Shown here: piece by piece, positions 6,555-13,697 of the stretch | How the letters are laid out: each line of letters opens with the position of its first letter | Position numbering within the stretch: the first letter of the stretch is position 1 | Assembly: GCA_049300095.1 (NCBI GenBank) | Contig: JBAQYM010000056.1 | Span: 1 to 15,674, forward strand | Length of the DNA stretch: 15,674 bases | Source of the DNA: SbD1 sp049300095 | GTDB taxonomy: Bacteria; Desulfobacterota; Syntrophobacteria; Syntrophobacterales; Syntrophobacteraceae | Reading direction: 5' to 3' | Notes under the pieces: model-generated | Told to the model about the DNA's origin: nothing | The model's database searches: none | The model's input: only the letters and a program-made list of their open reading frames with translations | Position numbers and translations under genes: made by a program

Positions 6555-7130
6555 TTATTGGACTGATTGACTTGTAAAATAGTCTGGCATCACTGGTATC
6601 GACGTAGCAATGTTTGGTAATATGTGTTGAGCAACCTGTACATTCACATATAATTGTGGCAGTGTTTTATCTTCATATTGCCACCATGTCCCAGCGTATA
6701 CAGTTGCAATATGGAGCCTAGTTTCTATATAGGCGTTTTCTGCCCATGCTTGTATAGTGTCCAATTCCTCTTCGAATGTTTTGCTAGTTAATGCTTCTGC
6801 TGATTTATCTGCATATTCCGATAGAAACTTGCTGAACGGGACGAACTTAACTAACAGAGCATTGTCAAAGCAGGCTGCAAGTTTTAAGAGTGTACTAATG
6901 CTTATATTGCCATAGTCTGGATCTTCGAGTCTTGATATGGCCGCCTGGGTAGTCTTAGCGAGCTGTGCTAATTTAGTTTGGGACCAACCGCGTTGTTCGC
7001 GAAGCGTGCGGATTTGGAATGGAACAATGGTTTTTGTGTGTCCAGCCGCATAAGCAGCTCGATATTTTTTGTTTTTGAGCTTGTTAAACAGTCTAATTTT
7101 ATAGGTTGTATTCATCTGGGTTGTATTCAT
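6555..7130 (-). CDS. XRE-family (HigA-like) antitoxin/regulator with C-terminal extension
   Basis: A 191-residue protein with an XRE helix-turn-helix at about residues 37-90 (PFQIRTLREQRGWSQTKLAQ, then TTQAAISRLEDPDYGNIS and STLLKLAACFDNALLVKFVPF). It has about 100 further residues without a family I recognise, much longer than a classic HigA of about 100 residues. It should bind and neutralise the toxin encoded immediately upstream and repress the operon. The ATG at 7130 has GAGGA 8 bases upstream; ATGs at 7145 and 7115 are alternatives. The 7130 and 7115 starts lie in two copies of a 15-bp duplication that also encodes the toxin C-terminus. Confidence 0.88.
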   Translation of the reverse strand: MNTTQMNTTYKIRLFNKLKNKKYRAAYAAGHTKTIVPFQIRTLREQRGWSQTKLAQLAKTTQAAISRLEDPDYGNISISTLLKLAACFDNALLVKFVPFSKFLSEYADKSAEALTSKTFEEELDTIQAWAENAYIETRLHIATVYAGTWWQYEDKTLPQLYVNVQVAQHILPNIATSIPVMPDYFTSQSVQ

Positions 7131-7491
7131 CTGCGAGTTCCTCATTTTCTAATATCTGGCTTCTGCGGTTGATGGCTGTTTTGGGAGCGTTTTTGGGCTT
7201 AAATCGGTCACCTTGTTCTCGGGCTGGGATTAAAAATGTGAATTCCAGTTGGTGCGGTCCGAAAAATCCGAGCGGTCGATGTTGGATATTTTTGTGCTTG
7301 AAACGTATCTCATAAATGCCTGGGTAGTTCGTGAGTTGCTCCACACGGTAGCTCCATCTTCGCTGTTCGTTAACTCTTAAGATGTCCAATAGTACATCGA
7401 ACTCCGCTCGTGCTTCTTGTGAGAGCATGAGGTACCATTCTTCCATTGGTTTCTTGCCGTTTGGCTTCCTGAACGATTTGAATGTCCACAA
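7099..7491 (-). CDS. RelE/HigB-superfamily (Gp49-like) toxin
   Basis: A 130-residue protein of the phage-derived Gp49-like branch of the RelE/ParE/HigB superfamily, predicted to act as a translation-linked mRNA interferase. The core shows KPMEEWYLMLSQEARAEFDVLLD, GIYEIRFKHKNIQHRPLGFFGP, EFTFLIPAREQGDRFKP and a final helix KNAPKTAINRR. The start is TTG at 7491, supported by AAAGGTGG 7 bases upstream; no ATG is available before residue 16. It is the first gene of the operon, in toxin-first (higBA) order, and overlaps the antitoxin by 32 bases. The C-terminus DEYNPDEYNL is a visible tandem duplication. Confidence 0.9.
   Translation of the reverse strand: MWTFKSFRKPNGKKPMEEWYLMLSQEARAEFDVLLDILRVNEQRRWSYRVEQLTNYPGIYEIRFKHKNIQHRPLGFFGPHQLEFTFLIPAREQGDRFKPKNAPKTAINRRSQILENEELADEYNPDEYNL
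7102..7131. repeat. 15-bp tandem duplication at the toxin/antitoxin gene overlap
   Basis: On the minus strand GATGAATACAACCCA is followed by GATGAATACAACCTA. Each copy gives DEYN to the toxin tail and an ATG start candidate to the antitoxin frame. Confidence 0.9.
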
Positions 7492-7520
7492 AGCTAAGCC
7501 ACCTTTAGATTTTAGGTTTG

Positions 7521-7550
7521 ATTATATCAAAATTGCAATATAATTAACAA
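7521..7550 (-). promoter_or_regulatory. Promoter of the three-gene toxin-XRE-DUF3467 operon
   Basis: On the minus strand TTGTTA (7550-7545) and a perfect TATAAT (7526-7521) are separated by 18 bases. The -10 box ends about 30 bases before the TTG start, with AAAGGTGG in between. The surroundings are strongly AT-rich. Confidence 0.7.
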
Positions 7551-7644
7551 GGGATAAGTGCTTTGTCAATGTAAAAATTTATGTAGGTCGGGGTAGCCTT
7601 CCAAGACCCTACCCCTATGGTGCAACTTTGGTGCAAGTTCAAAA

Positions 7645-7732
7645 CGCGGGTGGCCCGGATACTCGTTATCCGGGCGCGTAGCGCAAGAGGATCGAGGAGT
7701 CGGGAGAGAGGGGCGGGAATTGCCCGCCCGCA
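7645..7732 (+). repeat. REP-like element at the right edge of the AT-rich island
   Basis: A single unit contains the hairpin CCCGGAT / ATCCGGG (7653-7673), the linker GCGCAAGAGGATCGAGGAG and the hairpin GGGCGGG / CCCGCCC (7711-7729). It is a direct-repeat partner of 6112-6180 and an inverted partner of 6182-6227. It ends 6 bases from the glycosyltransferase stop codon, so its hairpins may also stabilise or terminate that transcript. There is no U-run for a classic terminator. Confidence 0.8.
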
Positions 7733-7737
7733 ACGGG

Positions 7738-8526
7738 TTATTGTTCTTTGCGCCAAATCTTCCGCAAACGCCTCACCGCGGCCCTGAAAGAGGGTTCCTG
7801 ATCGTTCCGGGGCTTTTCCGGCGCCACCGTGGGCAAGGGTTGCATGCTGGATGAGAGCTGAAACGTCCGGGTGTCCCATTCCCCTATTGTCGTGCGGATA
7901 ACCGGGGTATGTTCCTTGTGCTTTTCGACAATATCACGGACCGTGTTCATGTATAGCTTCGGGTCCGACGGTCCCGGAGATTCATGGTGGACCTCGTTGG
8001 GAAGAACATAAACCTTGCGGCCGGAGCGGCCCAAATCCAGGCAGTAATCCGCCACGTAGAGATACCACCCCTTGCAGGTTTGCTCGTCGAAAGGCATTTT
8101 TTGGAACGCCGCCCTGGAAACTATCATCAGGCAGCCGTCGATGGTTTGCACCGGGACCGGTTCGCGAAGCCGCGCGGGGTTTATGGGTTCGGGAGGGTCG
8201 CCATGCCAGATGCTCGATGCGAAACGGCCGTCGACGTGCTTTCCCGCCGCCCCGGCCGCACCGAAACGATCCAGCGTCTTGATTTGGGCCTCGACATCGG
8301 TCAGCCAGGTATCGGACCGTAGCCCCACATCCTGGTGCACGAACATTATGTAGTCGTGCCGGGCTTTCCCTGCAAAATCATTTAGAATTTTGGGAGCGCT
8401 CTTATACTTTCCGGAGGTGTTGTCGATGGTTATCGATTGAAATGGAGAGTCTTGCCTGCGCAGGGTCCTTAGTAAGTATTTATTTAGAATATTTATGTTG
8501 TTATATACGCATATGACCGAAATCAT
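7738..8526 (-). CDS. GT2-like glycosyltransferase
   Basis: A 262-residue soluble protein resembling the Glyco_tranf_2_5 group of GT-A fold enzymes, expected to transfer a sugar from a nucleotide donor during surface polysaccharide synthesis. The N-terminus ISVICVYNN is the Rossmann-like strand-turn, and an IDNTSG segment follows. FVHQDV at 62-67 occupies the place of the DXD metal site. TIDGCLMIVSR at 128-138 and WYLYVADYCLDLGRSG followed by HHESPG near 180 are typical acceptor-side motifs. The tail after about residue 205 is unrelated and ends strongly basic (RRLRKIWRKEQ). The ATG at 8526 has GAGG 6 bases upstream; a TTG four codons earlier is less likely. Donor and acceptor are unknown. Confidence 0.82.
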   Translation of the reverse strand: MISVICVYNNINILNKYLLRTLRRQDSPFQSITIDNTSGKYKSAPKILNDFAGKARHDYIMFVHQDVGLRSDTWLTDVEAQIKTLDRFGAAGAAGKHVDGRFASSIWHGDPPEPINPARLREPVPVQTIDGCLMIVSRAAFQKMPFDEQTCKGWYLYVADYCLDLGRSGRKVYVLPNEVHHESPGPSDPKLYMNTVRDIVEKHKEHTPVIRTTIGEWDTRTFQLSSSMQPLPTVAPEKPRNDQEPSFRAAVRRLRKIWRKEQ

Positions 8527-8557
8527 TATTTGCCTCAAGCAATTCTTGCAGCGTTAT

Positions 8558-8882
8558 ATTTAGAGCTTGTCCGTAAATAAACCGTTTGCCTGTGAGCGCA
8601 ACCTCACGGGCTGCTGCCCGATCACTACGACAGATTACCAGTGCAATTGAAGTTTGGCTTGGATCGTCAAAATCGTCTTTCCAGCAGTGCTTTTAGGCGG
8701 GAATCCCGCGTCTTGCTTTGCGCAACGGACCGAAAAGACACTGGATTCCCGCCTAAAAGCGCCGCGGGAATGACAATCCTTGGATCCTGAGCTGTATGCG
8801 ACAACATGGAATCGTGAGATATGCCAATTGCGCAACAACCCTGAAAATCCTTGCACAGCTTATTTACGGATTAGTTCTTAAT
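8558..8882 (+). mobile_element. MITE-like non-autonomous element, complete copy
   Basis: About 325 bp bounded by imperfect terminal inverted repeats: left AGAGCTTGTCCGTAAATAA (8562-8580), right the complement of AGAACTAATCCGTAAATAA (8878-8860), with 16 of 19 positions matching. A few more bases pair outward, to about 8558 and 8882. Inside is a perfect 18-bp inverted repeat at 8689-8706 and 8743-8760 (GCTTTTAGGCGGGAATCC), extended imperfectly outward into TTCC / GGGAATGAC, which forms a long hairpin. No protein is encoded. It fills the space between the glycosyltransferase and the oxidoreductase and ends exactly at the oxidoreductase stop codon. A clear target-site duplication was not found. 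The second copy begins at about 15483. Confidence 0.82.
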
Positions 8883-10172
8883 CTATTTGCGGATGATTCC
8901 TTTCCTTGCCCGCATGACGTCCGATTGTTCCAGGGCCCGGGCATAAAGATTGAAATCAGAACGCGCGGGATCGTAGATGATATCATCCATCAGAATTTGT
9001 TGATCTTTCGCGACGGCGCGCCCGAGGGCGACATTTTCCGCGAGGCAGACAGGCAAACCGGGGGCCGAGGTGCTTTCATCGCAATTCTCGATCTGCCCGT
9101 AGCAAGTGTAACCGCCTATACCATCGAGTAAGGTTCCCTGCGCGAGATCACATTTCGCATATGTAAAAACATTGGTGTTAAACCCGAAATCGGGCTTGAG
9201 AAGACAACGCCCTTCGGAAACGGCTTTCACAACGGTATCCATTGCTTCGATATGGCAGAGATGATAGGGGCGATAAAAAAGATAGAACGGTCCGGGACCC
9301 ATCTTATAATATGCGAGCATATCTTTCTGGTAGGGATTGTCGCAATAGCCCACGGCAAAAACCCCGCCCCCCGGTTCCGCGCCGAGAATATAATCGACAA
9401 AAGGTTCGCGTTCTTCCCAAAGCGCCGGAAAATCAAAGCACCGAAAGACCTCGTTTACATGGTGGGTCCTCGGGCCGTACATCCCCGGAATTTTCGTCGA
9501 CAGGCCGTAAGCGTTGGCGATGAGGGCCATCTCGATATTGAGCTTTGTCCCGTCCGTATACGAGGTGCACATGCGGTAATCGAGGTTCCGTTTGTCCGCT
9601 TCCGGGACAATGCTGGTGGGATTGGCGTCCCTATCCAGGAAGCCTTTTATGTTTCCGGCCATGACCAGCTCGAAACCCCAGGACTTGAGATCGTCAATGA
9701 TATGCTTCATTACGCCGTACTGGTCGCCGTCGCAACTCGTGCAAACGACGCCGTTTTTCTCGGCTATATGAGAAAGCAGGGGGCCAAAGATCAGGTCAAT
9801 TTCAGAATTCATCAAAATGAGGTGTTTACCATGTTCCAGGGCGTCGACGGCATGCTCCGCCGCCGGGCCGATTGCGCTGGATGCCTCGATGACCGCATCG
9901 AGGACCCCGCATTGCGACACCCACCGCCCCGCCTCGCAAACGGCCAGCCGACGGCGGCCGATCGCGTCAGCCATCATCTCCGGCCCGTTTACCACCTCAT
10001 AGCTTAATTGCAGCAATTTCGCGGCTTCGATACACCGTTCGATCTTTGGATCGCAAATGGCCACACAATCGATACCCGGCGTTATGTGGCTCTGATAGAG
10101 AAGGGCCTTGCCCATGGAGCCTATTCCGATAATACCGACCTTGATATTTTTGTTCGTCCCGGTGACGTCCAT
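8883..10172 (-). CDS. NAD(P)-binding oxidoreductase with C-terminal SAF-like domain (homoserine-dehydrogenase-like)
   Basis: A 429-residue protein. Residues 11-25 (KVGIIGIGSMGKALL) form a Rossmann nucleotide-binding loop followed by AICDP. The middle contains DAVIEASSAIG and GKHLILMNSEID, typical of homoserine-dehydrogenase or Gfo/Idh-like enzymes. A SAF-like region (about 335-400: CDLAQGTLLDGIGGYTCYGQ, then LPVCLAENVALGRAVAKDQ) ends the protein. This resembles the group described as predicted homoserine dehydrogenases with a SAF domain, often found in polysaccharide or sugar-acid loci; the actual substrate is unknown. AAGGA lies about 6 bases before the ATG at 10172. The nearby glycosyltransferase suggests a sugar-nucleotide or surface-polysaccharide role, but the two are now separated by a MITE-like element. 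Confidence 0.8.
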   Translation of the reverse strand: MDVTGTNKNIKVGIIGIGSMGKALLYQSHITPGIDCVAICDPKIERCIEAAKLLQLSYEVVNGPEMMADAIGRRRLAVCEAGRWVSQCGVLDAVIEASSAIGPAAEHAVDALEHGKHLILMNSEIDLIFGPLLSHIAEKNGVVCTSCDGDQYGVMKHIIDDLKSWGFELVMAGNIKGFLDRDANPTSIVPEADKRNLDYRMCTSYTDGTKLNIEMALIANAYGLSTKIPGMYGPRTHHVNEVFRCFDFPALWEEREPFVDYILGAEPGGGVFAVGYCDNPYQKDMLAYYKMGPGPFYLFYRPYHLCHIEAMDTVVKAVSEGRCLLKPDFGFNTNVFTYAKCDLAQGTLLDGIGGYTCYGQIENCDESTSAPGLPVCLAENVALGRAVAKDQQILMDDIIYDPARSDFNLYARALEQSDVMRARKGIIRK

Positions 10173-10402
10173 CGTTGTCCTTTTTACACACTCCAGCGCC
10201 GTGGCTCAATGGCGCGAAACCCCGACTTTCGCCGGGGCGACGAATGAGCTGCCTGTAATAAACACGTGATCAGAGGGTGCGACACCAATGCGGTTGTCAG
10301 CCGTATCTACCACGGGCTTCGGCTGATGTCCAGCGCGGCTGTCAGCCCGGTTCCCCACAGTTGTCGGTTCACGCGGGATTTTACCCGATCTCCGGTTGGC
10401 TC

Positions 10403-11746
10403 TTATTGTGGACGCTTTGCGCCCGCGGCCAGGGCGAGTTCGTCCACCGCCTCGTCAAGGGGCCTGAGGGCCTGGAGCTGCAGCCTGACGTCGCTGGTTT
10501 TGCCGTCCAGTTCCAGGCGGGCGGTGAGCGTTCCCGTGTCTTCTTCAGGGAGCGCGGGCCAGGCGAGAGATGCGAGTTTCCGGTCCGCTCCCATGAATTC
10601 GAGGTAATTCGCATCCGCCCCGGAAAGATCGGGTCCGCTTTCCGCCTTGTCGAGGTATTCGGTCCGGGCCGCCTCATCGAGGAGGGTCGGCACGAGCGCG
10701 GGACCTTCCAGGGGTTTTCCGCCGATTTCCCACTTCGACTCGCCGGTTCGGACAGCGCTTCCTTCCGCGCCCGCCCGTTTCCATCTCACTTCGCGCACCT
10801 CGGCCGCGTTGTGCGTGAGGATCGAGCGGTCCAGAAACGCTTCCGCCGATTTGGGAAGCTCAAGGAGGAAGTGCGAGGCGATCTTCACCGGCACGTTAAA
10901 GGCCGAGGTGGACGCCACCACCTGTTTTGCGGCAGGGTCCGGGTCTCCCAGGGCGATTTCGGAATTCCCGCCGCCCTTGAGATGGAGCAAAACCTTTACC
11001 GCCGGCGGGTCGGGCTTCGCGCTTTCATCGAGAAAATCGACGGCGCGCAGCCAGCGGACCTGGTCGATGAGGCTGTCGAGCTTCGCTCCCTTTATCTTGA
11101 GCTCGGGCCTGCCGGCCGCGGTCCATTCCTTCTCGCCCTCCCGGCGCTCGAACCTGACTTTTTCCCCGCTCCGCCATTCAACGTCCATCGCGAGGACCTG
11201 GTCCGTGCGCCAGGCGAAAAGCTCCTTTTTCCGCAGCTCCTTGAGGCCCACGTCGAGGGACTGAAAGGCCAACTGGTCTATCAGGAATATGTCCGCGCCG
11301 CCGGCCTTTCGCGCGTAGCGCGCATCGCCCGCCGGGTTCAATCCTCCGACCGCGAGTTCGAACCACTCGCCGCCCGCCTCGAACCGGATTTTGAGGGGCG
11401 GGTCGGCAAGACCGAAGGCTTCGAGTTTTTCCGGCGCCGGGCCGAGTTTTCGCACCGTATCGAGGCCCCTGAGCGCCCCGAAAAAGCTGTCGAAGCTTGA
11501 CCTGTCAACCTCCGAGCCGACCGGTTTGACGATCCTCCACCCGTCCTTTTTTTCCACCCGGACGGGCTGCCCACGGCCGACCGCGACCTCGATCGCCGTG
11601 ACCGCTTCGGGGTTGAAGGAGAATACCCGCTTCGACTCCTTTTCCGCTGCTTGCTTCTCTTCCTTTCGCACCACCTCGAAGTAATAGAAGTAGCCCCCGA
11701 CGAGGAGCAGTATTATCAGATAGACGGCCGTGTTTCGCCACCTCAT
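10403..11746 (-). CDS. DUF4340 domain-containing membrane-anchored protein
   Basis: A 447-residue protein with an N-terminal transmembrane helix (about residues 7-24) and a large extracytoplasmic region containing two similar halves, as in DUF4340: strand-rich segments such as VTAIEVAVGRGQPVRVEKKDGWRIVKP and later WKRAGAEGSAVRTGESKWEIGGKPL. Proteins of this type are encoded next to GldG-like components of ABC transport systems; their molecular role is not established. The start ATG overlaps the stop of the GldG-like gene by 4 bases (ATGA), so the two are translationally coupled. It is the last gene of the cluster; no clear terminator follows. Confidence 0.85.
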   Translation of the reverse strand: MRWRNTAVYLIILLLVGGYFYYFEVVRKEEKQAAEKESKRVFSFNPEAVTAIEVAVGRGQPVRVEKKDGWRIVKPVGSEVDRSSFDSFFGALRGLDTVRKLGPAPEKLEAFGLADPPLKIRFEAGGEWFELAVGGLNPAGDARYARKAGGADIFLIDQLAFQSLDVGLKELRKKELFAWRTDQVLAMDVEWRSGEKVRFERREGEKEWTAAGRPELKIKGAKLDSLIDQVRWLRAVDFLDESAKPDPPAVKVLLHLKGGGNSEIALGDPDPAAKQVVASTSAFNVPVKIASHFLLELPKSAEAFLDRSILTHNAAEVREVRWKRAGAEGSAVRTGESKWEIGGKPLEGPALVPTLLDEAARTEYLDKAESGPDLSGADANYLEFMGADRKLASLAWPALPEEDTGTLTARLELDGKTSDVRLQLQALRPLDEAVDELALAAGAKRPQ

Positions 11747-13185
11747 CTCTGCGCCCTCCTGATCCTGTAGACCGCGAGCCCCGCAACCAGGACGGCCAGG
11801 GGAACGAGCACCAGGACGATCCAGAAAACCGCCTGCGCCTGGCCGCGGGTGAGCAGCACGGGCTTATTTTTGCCATGGCGCGCCTCGATGGTTATCAGGT
11901 TCGCCTCGTCGGCCAGGAAATTGACCGCGTTGAGAAAGAAGTCCCCGTTGCCGTAGAGCGAAAAGTAGGTGTTGGCGACAAAATCCGAATCGCCCGCAAC
12001 GATCACTACCCCGTCCCCGGAGCCTTTCCGGTGGTCATGTTCCCCGGCGCCGTGCCGGTGCTCGCCGGCATGGTCCTTCTCGCCCTTTGCGGCGATATTT
12101 GCCGCGACCACCAGGGGCACGGGCCCGGGCAGGTCTTTACCCTGTTCGAAAGCCGCCTGGCCGCCCTTGAGCATTTCCAGGTCGCGCTCGGCCCACGCAT
12201 TGGGGGAGGTGGCGGCAAGCACGCTCAGTTGGACCCCCTCGGGAGGCGATTCAACGCGCGCGGCAACCGAGCGCGCGTCCGGGAAAAAGGTAGGCAGGCT
12301 GAAACCGTTGGTGATTTTGTGCTCGCCGTATTCGACAACGACCGGGATGCGCTCGCTCGCCCCGAAAAGCCGGCTCAGCCTGTCGACCACCACGTCGTCG
12401 CCAATCTCGATCCCGTAGCCTTTGAGGAAATCCTCGAGGCCCGTGTCGATGAGCGGATCGACCATGACAAGGACCTTGCCGCCCCGCTCGATGTAGGCTT
12501 TGAGCGCCTCCCGCTCATGTTCCCCCATCGGCTTCACGGGGCCGGCTATCACGACGGCCGCCGCGTCCGCGGGGACATCCGGCTGCTGGAGAAGGTTGAA
12601 TTCGGCGACTGCGTAGTAGTTGCTCTCGAGGGCGGTCTTGGCGGCCGAGTAGCCGTCCTTGTCGGAAGCCTTGACGGAGTGTTCGCCGTGCCCGGTGAGA
12701 AAATATATCTTCTTCTGCTCCTTGCGGGTGAGCTTGAGCAGCGCGTTGGTGAAGTTTTCCTCGTCGGCGGTCGAAACGACCTGCTTCTTGTCGTAGCCTT
12801 CGATCACCAGGGTCCCGTAGGTCTTTATCTCGTATTGCCGGGCGATCTCGGGTTGCAGGTCGGGGTCGATGAATTCGAAGCTGATGTTGTTGTTTTGATA
12901 CCTGTAGGTTTCGAGCAGGTCCTTCGCCTTGGCGAGGCCCTGCAACTGCTCGGGCGCGCCGGTCGAGAAAAAGCCCTTGACGGCGACCGGCTTGTCTATG
13001 GCTTTCACGATGTTGCGGGTCTGCTCCGAGAGGCTGAAGGAGCCTGACTCGGTCAGGTCCACCCTCCAGGGATGCCGCTGGGCAATGAGTGCGACAAACG
13101 CCAGTATGGCGATAAAAATGATGGTCGATATCACCGTATTGGAACCGTAAACCAGCTTACGGCCGCGCGTGCTTTTTTGCGCCAT
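11743..13185 (-). CDS. GldG-family ABC-system auxiliary protein with a His-rich insert
   Basis: A 480-residue protein of the GldG/ABC_transp_aux type. It has transmembrane helices at about residues 17-35 and 452-473, enclosing a large extracytoplasmic domain. Family features include RVDLTESGSFSLSEQTRNIVK near residue 41, KIYFLTGHGEH near 159, YIERGGKVLVMVDP at 231-243 and VVIVAGDSDFVANTYF near 393. In Bacteroidota GldG works with GldF and GldA in gliding; in other phyla the relatives form an uncharacterised transporter. An insert at about 369-386 holds five His (372, 376, 378, 383, 385) with acidic residues, a possible metal-binding loop. TAGGAGG lies 8 bases before the ATG, a strong site suited to independent translation. 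It overlaps the DUF4340 gene by 4 bases. Confidence 0.9.
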   Translation of the reverse strand: MAQKSTRGRKLVYGSNTVISTIIFIAILAFVALIAQRHPWRVDLTESGSFSLSEQTRNIVKAIDKPVAVKGFFSTGAPEQLQGLAKAKDLLETYRYQNNNISFEFIDPDLQPEIARQYEIKTYGTLVIEGYDKKQVVSTADEENFTNALLKLTRKEQKKIYFLTGHGEHSVKASDKDGYSAAKTALESNYYAVAEFNLLQQPDVPADAAAVVIAGPVKPMGEHEREALKAYIERGGKVLVMVDPLIDTGLEDFLKGYGIEIGDDVVVDRLSRLFGASERIPVVVEYGEHKITNGFSLPTFFPDARSVAARVESPPEGVQLSVLAATSPNAWAERDLEMLKGGQAAFEQGKDLPGPVPLVVAANIAAKGEKDHAGEHRHGAGEHDHRKGSGDGVVIVAGDSDFVANTYFSLYGNGDFFLNAVNFLADEANLITIEARHGKNKPVLLTRGQAQAVFWIVLVLVPLAVLVAGLAVYRIRRAQR

Positions 13186-13255
13186 TTTTCAGGCCTCCTA
13201 GACTATTTGTTGCGCCCCCTTTGAGGGGGGCTTTCCACTCGGGGTTGTTGCCCAA

Positions 13256-13331
13256 AATAAATACTCAGGCTGCACGGCAATCGGACCGGACCCAATAAAT
13301 ATTCAGACTGCACGGCAATTGGACCGGACCC
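13256..13331 (+). repeat. 38-bp tandem duplication
   Basis: Two adjacent 38-bp units start at 13256 and 13294 and differ at only a few positions. Both end in GGACCGGACCC. A single related unit is present beside copy 1 of the dispersed repeat near 95-125 on the minus strand, so the duplication is local to this copy. Confidence 0.85.
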
Positions 13332-13410
13332 AGGTCTCCCTCCCTTCGATGGGAGGGGTTAGGGGAGGGTGTTCGAATTTTCGGGTACTTACGACCCCCT
13401 CCCCCAGCCC

Positions 13411-13590
13411 CTCCCGCCAAGGGAGGGGAGACCTTCGCCCCAACCCCACACGTCGCATCCGCCCCAGTTCGGCCCACCGGCCTCCCGCCAAGGGAGGGGA
13501 GACCTTCGCCCCAACCCCACACGTCGCATCCGCCCCAGTTCGGCCCACCGGCCTCCCGCCAAGGGAGGGGAGACCTTCGCCCCAACCCGC
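13411..13590 (+). repeat. 71-bp tandem repeat, about 2.5 copies
   Basis: Units begin at 13411, 13482 and 13553 with CTCCCGCCAAGGGAGGGGAG, giving an exact period of 71. The first two units look identical and the third breaks off after about 38 bases (CGCCCCAACCC). Each unit contains a CTCCC / GGGAG hairpin and a CCACACGTCGCATCCGCCCC block. There are no variable spacers, so it is not a CRISPR array. Confidence 0.92.
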
Positions 13591-13697
13591 GCATCCGTCA
13601 CACCCTTCATATCTGGGCAACAGCCCGGACCGCCCGCCGCGCCTCACCCAGGCCGGCAACCTGGAAATGGGGTCTCCACCTCATATCGAAGCGGCGC

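Larger units (their letters stand above)
13186..13697. repeat. Repeat-filled gap splitting the ABC cluster (copy 2 of the dispersed repeat plus two tandem arrays)
   Basis: These 512 bases lie between the permease stop and the GldG ribosome site and encode nothing credible. From left to right: a CCCCTTTGAGGGG hairpin near 13216-13230; two 38-bp units at 13256-13331 (AATAAATAYTCAGRCTGCAC cores); the dispersed core 13338-13419 shared in inverted orientation with 81-1; and a 71-bp tandem array from 13411. A GGGCAACAGCCC hairpin near 13615-13626 also occurs near 127-138, beside copy 1. Long reading frames here in several frames are artefacts of the repeats. Confidence 0.88.

Noticed and set aside
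7580..7640. GGGGTAG / CTACCCC hairpin and two GGTGCAA copies upstream of the toxin operon
   Set aside because: The stem is short, there is no U-run, and two short copies are not enough to call a terminator, operator or attachment site.
11875..13047. Plus-strand reading frame of 390 codons opposite the GldG-like gene
   Set aside because: High-GC antisense shadow; the minus strand holds the conserved protein with a strong ribosome site.
13411..13590. Possible CRISPR array
   Set aside because: The whole 71-bp unit repeats without unique spacers and no cas genes are near.
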